Of a DNA stretch of 64,000 nucleotides, positions 1 to 8,058 are shown one piece after another. The stretch is from Microbulbifer pacificus (lineage in GTDB: Bacteria > Pseudomonadota > Gammaproteobacteria > Pseudomonadales > Cellvibrionaceae). The position numbers and the translations under genes were made by a program. The number at the start of each line of letters is the position of its first letter. The first letter of the stretch is position 1. The notes under the pieces are model-generated. The model saw nothing but the letters and a program-made list of their open reading frames with translations, searched no databases and was not told the DNA's origin. The stretch covers positions 1,216,501 through 1,280,500 of the forward strand of contig NZ_PREV01000026.1 in NCBI RefSeq assembly GCF_002959965.1. Direction: 5' to 3'.

Positions 1-471
1 GTCCTCGGTTACGAAGTACAGCTGAGCAATAGTCAGCAGGGTACCCACTTCCAGCGCCACCGGCAGGTTTTCTTCACCCTGCTGCAGCACTTTCTTGTAG
101 TAGGTAATCGCCTGCGGGTACTTCTCCATGCTGTAGTAAACGTAACCGTAGAAGTAGTACATCTGCGCGGCTTCGTAGCCGTTCAGCTTGTCCTTGCCGG
201 CTTCCATTTCTTTCAGCGCAGCAAGAGCAGCCTGCCAGTTCTGGGCATCTGCAGCTTCCTGCGCCTTACCCAGGTACTTGAACGCGCTTTCACGCATGGC
301 CGGTGTCTTGCGGGTCTTCTGCTCCGCGGCCTGCACCTGAGCAAAGGAACCGGATACCCCGACGGCTTCCAGTACGGTCACACTCACGGCCGGTGCCAGC
401 ATCAGGGGCAGCGCTACGGACGTGCGCAGGACGAGTCTGGACAGGCCTTTCGTCACGGTCGTCATATTCAT
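1..471 (-). CDS. TPR-repeat protein of the TonB operon (C-terminus outside window)
   Basis: The gene reads leftward from an ATG and is still open at the left edge, so only about the first 157 residues are visible. A hydrophobic N-terminal stretch ending near Ala-Gln-Ala suggests a signal peptide. The rest is helical with tetratricopeptide-like units rich in Tyr and Ala, for example YEAAQMYYFYGYVYYSMEKY. It starts about a dozen bases after the tonB stop, so it is the last visible gene of the TonB operon. TPR proteins commonly follow tonB2-type clusters, where a periplasmic partner role has been proposed. The exact function is unknown. Confidence 0.75.
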   Translation of the reverse strand, partial: MNMTTVTKGLSRLVLRTSVALPLMLAPAVSVTVLEAVGVSGSFAQVQAAEQKTRKTPAMRESAFKYLGKAQEAADAQNWQAALAALKEMEAGKDKLNGYEAAQMYYFYGYVYYSMEKYPQAITYYKKVLQQGEENLPVALEVGTLLTIAQLYFVTED

Positions 472-483
472 ATGCGTCCCCTA

Positions 484-1107
484 TCAGTTCTTGGCCAGGT
501 TGAAGCTGATCTTGGTTTTTACACCAGGCACTTCAATCGGCTCACCGTCAACAACCCGCGGTTTGTACTTGTACTTCAGAGCTGACTTTACGGCAGCGCT
601 ATTGAAGATGGTGGTGGGGTTGCCATCAAGAGTGAAGGCTTCAACCACTACCGGGTCACGTACAGAACCGTTTTTGGTCACGGTGTATTCAACAACCACC
701 CAGCCCTCAATACCGCGTTGCAGTGCGCGGCGCGGGTATTCCGGCTGAACTTTTACGATCGGCAAGTAGTCGCCTTCGGAGGCGAAGCCACCGATACCGC
801 CCACCTTCAGATCGGCATTAGCGGCAGGTGCAGACATATTCAGAGCATTGTCCACATCCGGCTGGTCGAACTCCGGCTCCGGCATTTCCGGTGGCGGGGT
901 TTCGGGCTCGTCAGGCTTGTCCGGTTTGCTGGTATCGTATTGTGTTTCGATCTTCTGCTCCGGCATGACGACGTCGGCCACCTTGATCTGCTCCTCTTCT
1001 TTGGGAGCACCCAGGTTCGCTTCAATCAGCGCATGCATGGTGAAGATCAGGGCAAAAGTGGTGGCTACCGCCAGCGCACCCGCCCCTGCAAGTCTTACCG
1101 GGTTCAT
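484..1107 (-). CDS. tonB: TonB-family energy transducer
   Basis: This 207-residue protein couples the inner-membrane proton motive force to TonB-dependent outer-membrane receptors. An N-terminal membrane anchor lies at about residues 8-30. A Pro/Glu/Asp-rich linker follows at about 50-85, and the TonB C-terminal domain at about 112-207 contains YPRRA and a closing beta strand. It is short, like the TonB2/TonB3 class that works with a TtpC partner. It begins six bases after exbD, with AGAAGAG upstream as a possible ribosome site. The order exbB-exbD-tonB supports the call. Confidence 0.93.
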   Translation of the reverse strand: MNPVRLAGAGALAVATTFALIFTMHALIEANLGAPKEEEQIKVADVVMPEQKIETQYDTSKPDKPDEPETPPPEMPEPEFDQPDVDNALNMSAPAANADLKVGGIGGFASEGDYLPIVKVQPEYPRRALQRGIEGWVVVEYTVTKNGSVRDPVVVEAFTLDGNPTTIFNSAAVKSALKYKYKPRVVDGEPIEVPGVKTKISFNLAKN

Positions 1108-1113
1108 AAGCTG

Positions 1114-1515
1114 TTAACTCTTCTCTGTAGCGACCGACACTTTCTCGATTCCGATCTTCCTGGCCGCATCCGCGATCAGGGCAACCTTCTCGATACTCGC
1201 CTTCTTATCGGGCTGAATTACCAACCACCCTTTCGGGTTCTCCGCGTAGAGACGCTCCAGGGTGTTCTTCACCAGGCGGTCATCTACCTGCTCTTTGGCA
1301 ATCCAGATTTCGTCGTTGTCGTTGATCGCTACCAGAATAGAGGCGGCTTTGAGGTCAGCGGTAGTCGCTTCCGGCTTGACAACATCGACGCCCGGCTCCT
1401 TGATGAAGGTCGCGGTGACGATGAAGAAGATCAGCATGATGAACACTACGTCCAGCATGGGCGTGAGGTCGATCGCGCCGCCTTCTTCTTCCGCCGTAGT
1501 CTGTTTTCTGCTCAT
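1114..1515 (-). CDS. exbD: ExbD-family biopolymer transport protein
   Basis: The 133-residue protein is the usual ExbD/TolR size. It has a cytoplasmic N-terminus, one transmembrane helix at about residues 21-42 and a periplasmic domain. The motif LTPMLDVVFIMLIFF carries the conserved membrane aspartate (Asp22), which in this family takes part in proton translocation with ExbB. It lies between exbB and tonB on the same strand. A 158-base spacer separates it from exbB, unusually long for this operon, and could hold an internal promoter or processing site. Confidence 0.94.
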   Translation of the reverse strand: MSRKQTTAEEEGGAIDLTPMLDVVFIMLIFFIVTATFIKEPGVDVVKPEATTADLKAASILVAINDNDEIWIAKEQVDDRLVKNTLERLYAENPKGWLVIQPDKKASIEKVALIADAARKIGIEKVSVATEKS

Positions 1516-1673
1516 TGCAACTCTCTCTAGCGAAATGCTATTAGCGAGATTTGGCCTTCTGGAACTCTCACACCACCCGAAGTGATCGTGAAAGCTCCCT
1601 GAATTGGCTAAACCTTCCGGTTCACGGGCCCAGCTCCGGAGAGCGGAACCCGTGCACCTTTACTGTGGTGCCG

Positions 1674-2201
1674 TCAGTGATCCATCGTCAGATGGTCTTC
1701 CAGCAACTGGGTTTCACGCTGTGCGGTACGGGCGATGTAGGTGTTGGCAAATACCCCGGACAGTGCGGTCACCATACCCGCCATGGTCGGGATGGTAGCC
1801 ATGGATACACCGCTGGCCATTTGCTTGGCATCACCACCGCCGGTAATCGCGAGAACTTCGAACACGTTGATCATGCCCCAAACGGTGCCCAGCAGACCGA
1901 ACAACGGCGCGAGGGCAACACAGGTCTGGATCATGTCCAGGTTGGAATCGATCTTCTCGGATACCCGGGAAACCAGTGCGTAACGGATCTGATGGGCATT
2001 CCAGGATTTGCGCTCGGGGCGCGCCTCCCAGGTGTCCATGGCGGTCTGAACGTCACGCTTCAGACCACTTTTGAAGTAAAAGACCCGCTCGAAAATCAGC
2101 GTCCACATGAAGAAGGTCAGGCCGGCGATCAGGAGTAGTACTGGCCCGCCCGACGCCATAAAGGCGTTGACGGCGGCCCATGCGTCATTCAATGCGTGCA
2201 T
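1674..2201 (-). CDS. exbB: MotA/TolQ/ExbB proton-channel protein (short ExbB)
   Basis: At 175 residues this matches the short ExbB2 type. Transmembrane segments are visible at about 19-38, 88-112 and 132-155. The family signature APLFGLLGTVWGMINVF sits in the second. With ExbD it would form the proton-driven motor that energises TonB. It starts 14 bases after the larger ExbB-like gene, and no gene separates it from exbD downstream. Confidence 0.93.
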   Translation of the reverse strand: MHALNDAWAAVNAFMASGGPVLLLIAGLTFFMWTLIFERVFYFKSGLKRDVQTAMDTWEARPERKSWNAHQIRYALVSRVSEKIDSNLDMIQTCVALAPLFGLLGTVWGMINVFEVLAITGGGDAKQMASGVSMATIPTMAGMVTALSGVFANTYIARTAQRETQLLEDHLTMDH

Positions 2202-2215
2202 GTTGCCGCCTCCTC

Positions 2216-3583
2216 TTATTTACGCTCAGCGTTTTCTGCAACGATACCGGCACTCTGCTCGTCCAGGATGTGCAGGATACGCTTGGCACGGCCGTTCACG
2301 ATGGTGTGCAGCAGCACAGTCGGGATAGCCACAACCAGACCCAGAACGGTGGTTACCAGTGCAGAGGAAATACCGCCGGCCATTGCCTTGGGATCGCCCG
2401 CGCCGAAGATGGTGATCGCCTGGAAGGTGATGATCATACCGGTAACGGTACCCAGCAGACCCAGCAGCGGAGCGACCATAGCGATGATCTTCAGCAGGTT
2501 CAGGCCGGACTCGATGGCCGGACGCTCTTTCAGCACCGCTTCTTCCATCTTCAGTTCCAGGGTTTCGCCGTCTACACCTTTGTTCTCTTCAGCCACGGCC
2601 AGAACACGACCCAGCGGGTTGTTGGTGTTCGGAGTGGAAGAACGCAGCTGGGCATTCACTTTGGAGTTCACGCCAGACAGCACCAGCAGACGCCAGATGG
2701 CCAGCAGCAGCGCCACAACACCAACCGCGCTGATGATGTAACCTACGATGCCACCCTGGTGCCAACGCTCGATGATGCTCGGGCTGGCAATCATGGCTTT
2801 CAGGTAAGAACCGCCAGTGGGGCCAGTCGGGTCAACACCGAAGGGGCTGAAGCCACTGGTAGCGGACTGCAGATCAGCCGCCATGCTCAGGTACTTGCCG
2901 TCGGGCTGACGGATCAGCTCGGCCATTTTCTGGTTGTCGTTCATTTCCAGGTATTTGCCGTTGGAAACCAGGTTGAAGTTACCAACACGCACGATTTCCT
3001 GCTCGGTCTGCTCGCCATCGGGCTTGATTACAGTACCGTTAAACTTGACAACTTTGCCGGATTCCACGGTTTCACGTTGCAGTTCGTACCACAGACGCTC
3101 GATTTCCTGGATGGTCGGCAGTTTGGTGGCGGAGTTCATTTTGTCGATCAGCTGATCGAGGAACTCGGCGCGGCCCGGGTACTGCGCGGAAACCAGAGAG
3201 GTATCCAGATTGGCGCGCATATCGCCAGCGGTAGAGGTCAGGTGGCCGAACAGTTCTTTCAGAGAGCCGAGGCGCTCATCCAGCTGCTGACGCTTCTGTT
3301 GAACCAGCAGTTCCTGCTCTTCGTACTTTTTCTCCAGAGCCGCGGAACGGGCTTCTTCGGAAGTACGGGTATTTTCCGCCTGGCTCAGCAGTGAAGCCTG
3401 GTTGGCTTTCTGACGACGGAAGTCGTCTTCACGCTTTTTGTGCTCGGCAGATTCAGCAATTTTGGAGCTCTGAACCATCTTCAGCAGTTGGTCCAGGGAG
3501 GTAGCTTTGTCCTGGGCTACAGCGGATACGCTGATCAGGCCAGCGGCAGCTACAGCTAATACGCGTTTGGCGATGGTTTTCAT
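2216..3583 (-). CDS. ttpC: TtpC-like long ExbB/MotA-TolQ protein with periplasmic N-terminal domain
   Basis: This 455-residue protein has a signal peptide (residues 1-23), a charged coiled-coil region at about 30-110, a periplasmic domain to about 255, and a C-terminal MotA/TolQ/ExbB channel domain with APLLGLLGTVTGMII. That layout is that of TtpC, the extra component needed by TonB2 systems in Vibrio and relatives. Its ATG overlaps the stop of the upstream DUF3450 gene as ATGA, so translation is probably coupled. TtpC is a family-level assignment; the receptors served cannot be read from this window. Confidence 0.88.
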   Translation of the reverse strand: MKTIAKRVLAVAAAGLISVSAVAQDKATSLDQLLKMVQSSKIAESAEHKKREDDFRRQKANQASLLSQAENTRTSEEARSAALEKKYEEQELLVQQKRQQLDERLGSLKELFGHLTSTAGDMRANLDTSLVSAQYPGRAEFLDQLIDKMNSATKLPTIQEIERLWYELQRETVESGKVVKFNGTVIKPDGEQTEQEIVRVGNFNLVSNGKYLEMNDNQKMAELIRQPDGKYLSMAADLQSATSGFSPFGVDPTGPTGGSYLKAMIASPSIIERWHQGGIVGYIISAVGVVALLLAIWRLLVLSGVNSKVNAQLRSSTPNTNNPLGRVLAVAEENKGVDGETLELKMEEAVLKERPAIESGLNLLKIIAMVAPLLGLLGTVTGMIITFQAITIFGAGDPKAMAGGISSALVTTVLGLVVAIPTVLLHTIVNGRAKRILHILDEQSAGIVAENAERK

Positions 3584-4362
3584 TGCGCAGCCTCCGGAGC
3601 CGGAATCGGCATAGTCATGATGTCGGTGGTAGCCTGTTTCTTGGCGATTTTCAGACCCTGCATGATGGCGCGGCGGAATTCACCGGAGTCGATCTCAACC
3701 CATGCCTTCTGAGCTTTGTCGTAAGCCAGGGAAATTTTGGAGTCGGTGGTCTGAGCTACCAGGGCGATACGACCGATCTGCAGCACGCTGACTTCACGAT
3801 CCTGACCGTTGACGTTCAGAGTATCGTTGTAGGTGTCGATCTTGCGGGCGTATTCAGATTCGAAGTTGTACAGTTCCAGTACCTGACGGAATTTTTCCGC
3901 TACAGTTACATCAGAACGGTCCATAGCGCTCTTAACCTTTTCCAGGTTCTCTTTACGCTCGGCCAGTTTGAAGGGGGCGTCCAGTTCGATGAACTGCTCC
4001 AGGCCGTCGAGCATGCGCAGGATCAGCGGCTGGATCTGGCGCTCGATCACGGTTACCTGATCGATGGACTCGTCGAGATCCTTGAGTACGGCCAGCTGGT
4101 TGGCCAGCTGCTTCTCGAGCTGACGGTTGTATACGCGCAGACCGTCGATCTCTTTGTTCACAACCTTGAACTGCTGCAGCAGGTCAGAGGTTTCCTGAGC
4201 GATCTTGTCGATGCGCTTTTGGGATGCAGTTGCGGCAGCAGTTTTCTGCTCGCCGACCTTGAGTACGGTATCCAGTGTATCCGCAGTGGCTACGCTACCG
4301 TACAGTGCGCCGGCAGACAGCGCAGTGGTCAGCGCCACAGCCATGAATCGCTTGGTTTTCAT
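3580..4362 (-). CDS. DUF3450 family exported protein, first gene of the TonB operon
   Basis: The ATG at 4362 was chosen over one 57 bases upstream because it follows a GGGGGG ribosome site and gives a clean signal peptide beginning MKTKRFMAVALTTALSAGA. The 260-residue product is predicted periplasmic and mostly helical, with a long coiled coil in its first half (KVVNKEIDGLRVYNRQLEKQ region). DUF3450 genes typically head ttpC-exbB-exbD-tonB clusters. The function is unproven; a periplasmic accessory role is inferred from context and coupling to ttpC. Confidence 0.85.
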   Translation of the reverse strand: MKTKRFMAVALTTALSAGALYGSVATADTLDTVLKVGEQKTAAATASQKRIDKIAQETSDLLQQFKVVNKEIDGLRVYNRQLEKQLANQLAVLKDLDESIDQVTVIERQIQPLILRMLDGLEQFIELDAPFKLAERKENLEKVKSAMDRSDVTVAEKFRQVLELYNFESEYARKIDTYNDTLNVNGQDREVSVLQIGRIALVAQTTDSKISLAYDKAQKAWVEIDSGEFRRAIMQGLKIAKKQATTDIMTMPIPAPEAAQ

Positions 4363-4523
4363 TAGACCCCCCAGTGGGTTCGATATTTCACAACATGGTC
4401 GCGATGAATTAGCTGCCACAACGCGGTAGTTTTAGGCTTGAAGACAGCTAAGAGCCGCACATTGTAAACAGCAGATTTGATTATTCAAATGCCGATTGAC
4501 TGCTCCACCTAAGCTGTGTAGCT

Positions 4524-4548
4524 GGGTAACACTCGGGTAACACCCTCG
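4524..4548. repeat. Short tandem repeat in the DUF3450-TonB operon upstream region
   Basis: GGGTAACAC occurs at 4524-4532 and again at 4535-4543, an 11-base period, followed by CCTCGGG. It lies in the 257-base gap between the folA end and the TonB-operon start. An 11-base period puts both copies on nearly the same DNA face, so it could be an operator. No regulator can be named. Confidence 0.3.
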
Positions 4549-4619
4549 GGTTTCATGCACACAATTACGGCGAGGCACGCTGTGCAACAGTTGACCAAAA
4601 CTACCCGATTGAGCAATTT

Positions 4620-5153
4620 TTAGTCAACCTGTTTTTTTTTAAACCTGTCGTACTGGACTAAGCAGTAGTTGTATTCGTCCCTGTCCGATACGGGGTAACA
4701 GTCCCGCCCCGACTCCCGCCAGCCGTCGTCCAATACAGGGAAGAAGGCGTCTCCATCCACCTCAGCATCCACTTCGGTAATATACAAACGCCGTGCCAGC
4801 GGCATGGCCTGGCGGTAAATCTCCGCTCCGCCGATCACCATGACTTCCACTGCACCATCACGTGCGGCCGCCTGCTGCGCCAGCTCCAGGGCCCGCTCCA
4901 GAGATGCGGCGACCGTCACGCCTTCAGCACGCCACGCGGGATTGCGTGTGATGACGATGTTCTCGCGCCCGGGGAGCGGGCGACCAATGGATTCGAACGT
5001 CTTTCGCCCCATCACCACCGGCTTGCCGAGGGTGGTGCGCTTGAAAAACTGCAAATCGCCGGAAATTCGCCAGGGCAGAGTGTTTTCACGACCGATAGCG
5101 CGGTTGCGTGCCATGGCGACGATCATCGCCACCGGTACTGCCTGCACCGACAT
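4620..5153 (-). CDS. folA: Dihydrofolate reductase
   Basis: It reduces dihydrofolate to tetrahydrofolate with NADPH. The 177-residue protein shows the DHFR N-terminal strand MIVAMARNRAIG, then LPWRISGDLQFFK with the active-site Asp33 and GKPVVMGRKTFESIG. It is somewhat longer than the 159 residues of E. coli FolA. Its ATG overlaps the thyA stop as TAATG, so the enzyme that recycles the dihydrofolate made by ThyA is translationally coupled to it. It is last in lgt-thyA-folA. Confidence 0.96.
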   Translation of the reverse strand: MSVQAVPVAMIVAMARNRAIGRENTLPWRISGDLQFFKRTTLGKPVVMGRKTFESIGRPLPGRENIVITRNPAWRAEGVTVAASLERALELAQQAAARDGAVEVMVIGGAEIYRQAMPLARRLYITEVDAEVDGDAFFPVLDDGWRESGRDCYPVSDRDEYNYCLVQYDRFKKKQVD

Positions 5154-5986
5154 TACACGGCCACCGGCGCAGGGATATGGGGATGAGCCTCATAACCCAG
5201 AAGCTCAAAGTCCTCAAAACGGAATTCGAACAGGTCTTTTACCTCCGGATTCAGCCGCATGCGCGGCAGCGGCAGCGGCTGTCGGGACAACTGTTCCTCC
5301 ACCTGCTCCGCGTGATTGGAGTAGAGGTGGGCATCGCCGAAGGTGTGTATGAAATCGCCGGGCTCGAGACCACAGACCTGGGCAAGCATCAGGGTCAACA
5401 GACTATAAGAGGCGATATTGAAAGGTACGCCAAGGAAGATGTCCGCGCTGCGCTGGTACAGCTGGCAGGACAATTTGCCGTCCGCCACATAAAACTGAAA
5501 AAAGGCGTGGCAGGGCGCCAGCGCCATCTTGCCGGCACGGGCATTGTCGCTCGGCGAAACACCTTCATCCGGCAAGTCCGACGGGTTCCAGGCACTGACG
5601 ATCAGGCGACGGGAATCCGGTCGGGTCTTGAGTTGGTGAACCAGCTCCTTGATCTGGTCGATATGACGACCGTCGGCGGTGGGCCAGGAGCGCCACTGGT
5701 AGCCGTAGACCGGGCCGAGCTCGCCATCTTCCGTGGCCCACTCGTCCCAGATACGTACGCCGTTGTCCTTTAAATAGCCGATATTGGTATCACCCTGCAG
5801 GAACCACAGCAATTCGTGGACAATGGAGCGCAGGTGGCACTTTTTGGTGGTAATCAGAGGGAAACCCTCGGTGAGGTCGAACCGCATCTGATAGCCGAAC
5901 ACACTGCGGGTGCCGGTGCCGGTGCGGTCGCTCTTGAGAGTACCGTTGTCGCGCACATGGCGCATCAGGTCGAGATATTGCTTCAT
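5153..5986 (-). CDS. thyA: Thymidylate synthase
   Basis: It methylates dUMP to dTMP using methylenetetrahydrofolate. The 277-residue protein contains the catalytic Cys159 in [12 protein letters not shown] and the substrate-binding [18 protein letters not shown]. It is 13 residues longer than E. coli ThyA, mainly from an insertion just before the catalytic loop (about 140-152). The gene lies 26 bases after lgt and overlaps folA by one base. Lgt, ThyA and FolA are grouped this way in many gammaproteobacteria. Confidence 0.97.
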   Translation of the reverse strand: MKQYLDLMRHVRDNGTLKSDRTGTGTRSVFGYQMRFDLTEGFPLITTKKCHLRSIVHELLWFLQGDTNIGYLKDNGVRIWDEWATEDGELGPVYGYQWRSWPTADGRHIDQIKELVHQLKTRPDSRRLIVSAWNPSDLPDEGVSPSDNARAGKMALAPCHAFFQFYVADGKLSCQLYQRSADIFLGVPFNIASYSLLTLMLAQVCGLEPGDFIHTFGDAHLYSNHAEQVEEQLSRQPLPLPRMRLNPEVKDLFEFRFEDFELLGYEAHPHIPAPVAV

Positions 5987-6012
5987 CTATATACGGGTTT
6001 CTTGCATCCGGT

Positions 6013-6867
6013 TTATTTGGCGGCGCTCTTTTTCAGCTTGGCGGCGGATTTATCCAGGTCCGCTCCCTGCCCGCGCCCTTCAGGCAGCGGCTGGGTGCGG
6101 TAACTCCACACCATGAGGATGATACCGGCAGCGATCATCGGCAGGCTCAGCAGCTGGCCGCGTGTCAGCCAGCCGAACATCACCGGAATACCCACATCCG
6201 GCTGACGCACAAATTCCACCAGGAAGCGGAAGACACCGTACAACAGGACAAAAAGGCCGCCCACTGCCAGGCGCGGGCGCGGCTTGCTGGAGAAAATCCA
6301 CAGCACCACGAACAGCACCAGCCCCTCAAGGAAGGCCTGGTACAGCTGGGATGGGTGACGCACCAGTTGCGCCGGGTCACGGGGGAATACCATGCCCCAG
6401 GGCACATCGGTCTCACGTCCCCAGAGCTCCTGACCGATAAAGTTGCCGATACGGCCAAGGCCGAGACCGATAGGCACCAGCGGCGCCACAAAATCAATCA
6501 ACGCAGGGAAGGTGGTGCCGATCTTTCGCGCGTACAGGGTGGCCGCCAGCATCACACCGATCAGGCCGCCGTGGAAGCTCATGCCGCCCTCCCACACCTT
6601 GAACAGGCTGAGGGGATGGGCGATCAGCTCACTGAAGTTATAGAAAAACATGTATCCAAGGCGCCCCCCCACCACCACGCCGATGGCGCAGAACAGGATC
6701 AGGTCCTCCACTTCCGATTTGATGACCGGTGACCAGGGTTTGGCCGCGCGGCGCATGGCCAGCCACCAGGCGGCGGCGAACCCCGCCAGATACATCAGGC
6801 CGTACCAATGAATCTTGAGCGGCCCAATGGCCAGGGCGACAGGGTCAATCTCGGGGTAAGTCAGCAT
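6013..6867 (-). CDS. lgt: Phosphatidylglycerol-prolipoprotein diacylglyceryl transferase
   Basis: Lgt transfers diacylglyceryl from phosphatidylglycerol to the lipobox cysteine of prolipoproteins in the inner membrane. The start [20 protein letters not shown] matches the family N-terminus, and an upstream ATG was rejected because it would overlap the divergent gene. The 284-residue protein has several membrane helices and the Lgt signature [14 protein letters not shown]. The C-terminus ends in a Lys/Ala-rich tail with a doubled KSAAK motif. Substrates in this window include the imelysin, M16 and transglycosylase lipoproteins. Confidence 0.96.
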   Translation of the reverse strand: MLTYPEIDPVALAIGPLKIHWYGLMYLAGFAAAWWLAMRRAAKPWSPVIKSEVEDLILFCAIGVVVGGRLGYMFFYNFSELIAHPLSLFKVWEGGMSFHGGLIGVMLAATLYARKIGTTFPALIDFVAPLVPIGLGLGRIGNFIGQELWGRETDVPWGMVFPRDPAQLVRHPSQLYQAFLEGLVLFVVLWIFSSKPRPRLAVGGLFVLLYGVFRFLVEFVRQPDVGIPVMFGWLTRGQLLSLPMIAAGIILMVWSYRTQPLPEGRGQGADLDKSAAKLKKSAAK

Positions 6868-6934
6868 GCTCAAACCGCGGTTGTTCAAAGTGGGCGTTAT
6901 TATGGCACTGACAAAATGACGAATGCGAGCTGAC

Positions 6935-7750
6935 ATGTGCCTGCTGTTGATTGCCTACCGCCAGCACCCCCGTTATCCCCTGTTGTTGCTGGCCAACCGG
7001 GACGAGTTCTATCGCCGCCCCACCGTCCCCGCGCACCCATGGGAACATCGCGATATCGTCGCCGGCATGGACCTGGAGGCCGGCGGCACCTGGCTCGGTG
7101 TGGCACCGGGCGGTCGCGTGGCGGCGGTGACCAATGTACGCGAGCCAGGCATGCCGGAGCCGTCACAGCCCCTCTCCCGCGGAGAAATTCCCGTCGATTT
7201 CCTCGCCGGCACGGCCAGTCCGCCAGCGTATGCCCGGGCATTACCGGGCGTACGCTATCGCGGTTTCAATGCGCTGCTGTTTGACCCGCGGGCGTCAGAG
7301 CCGCTGGTATGCGCCGGAAACCGCCATCCCCCTTTTGCCATGTCCCCCGGCTTTCACGGTATCTCAAACGGTGCGCCCGATGCCCCTTGGCCCAAGGTCA
7401 CTCGCGGCTGCACATCCCTGACGCAACTGGTTGCGACACTTCCCGACCAGCTGGACACTGGCAACTTCGTCACCCCCGCTCTCCGTCTGCTCACAGACTC
7501 GAGCCGCGCGTCAGTGTCACAACTCCCGCACACCGGAGTCGGTCTGGCACTGGAATCCGCCCTGTCGTCAATTTTTGTGCGTATTGCACCGGAAGAGATG
7601 GTGAACGCTGCCATGGCGGACGGCTACGGTACCCGCGCCAGTACCCTGGTGGCGGTGGACTGCGACGGCGGCGTGCAGCTGTGGGAACAGAGCTATTCAG
7701 ATGGCGAGATGAGCGGGGTACCGCGTCATTTTCGCCTCCCCCCGCGCTGA
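6935..7750 (+). CDS. NRDE family protein (DUF833/TANGO2-like)
   Basis: The start was set so that the protein begins Met-Cys. This family is predicted to use the exposed Cys2 as an N-terminal nucleophile after Met removal, and the longer start at 6923 would bury it. The 271-residue product carries the naming motif [10 protein letters not shown] at about residues 17-26. Its reaction is not established; animal TANGO2 is linked to lipid and haem handling. It is divergent from lgt, with fewer than 70 bases between the two starts. Confidence 0.88.
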   Translation: MCLLLIAYRQHPRYPLLLLANRDEFYRRPTVPAHPWEHRDIVAGMDLEAGGTWLGVAPGGRVAAVTNVREPGMPEPSQPLSRGEIPVDFLAGTASPPAYARALPGVRYRGFNALLFDPRASEPLVCAGNRHPPFAMSPGFHGISNGAPDAPWPKVTRGCTSLTQLVATLPDQLDTGNFVTPALRLLTDSSRASVSQLPHTGVGLALESALSSIFVRIAPEEMVNAAMADGYGTRASTLVAVDCDGGVQLWEQSYSDGEMSGVPRHFRLPPR

Positions 7751-8058
7751 CCTCTCCCCTCCCTCTCCTCTCCCCCAGATCCCACTAATGTGAAATGAAG
7801 TTGACGCCAAGCAAATTTCGCATTTGTTGCCATACTTAATTTCACAGGCAGGCGGATGTTGAGAAACGCGCAAAGCGCCCTTGAAATCCGCCTCTATAAA
7901 AGGAAGGTCGCGCGGGATGCTCGGCTTAGGTGCGCCGTCGACGGTGTTTATTTATCGTCGAAGGTCGGGAGAGGCGCGCCGAAGGTTGGGAAGGTATGAA
8001 CGATCGGGCCCCGGCTTCCGCACTGTAATCCGGCGCCCTGCAGTATCGCTGAGGTACC
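7751..8058. other. Intergenic region upstream of the LD-transpeptidase array
   Basis: This 308-base gap begins with a pyrimidine-rich tract (7752-7780). It contains a TTGACG hexamer at 7801-7806 but no convincing -10 box at 17 bases from it. No gene, RNA or strong hairpin was recognised. The promoter of the LD-transpeptidase array probably lies here. Confidence 0.4.

Noticed and set aside
7751..7850. Promoter with TTGACG at 7801
   Set aside because: No acceptable -10 box lies 16-18 bases downstream, so only the hexamer itself was noted.
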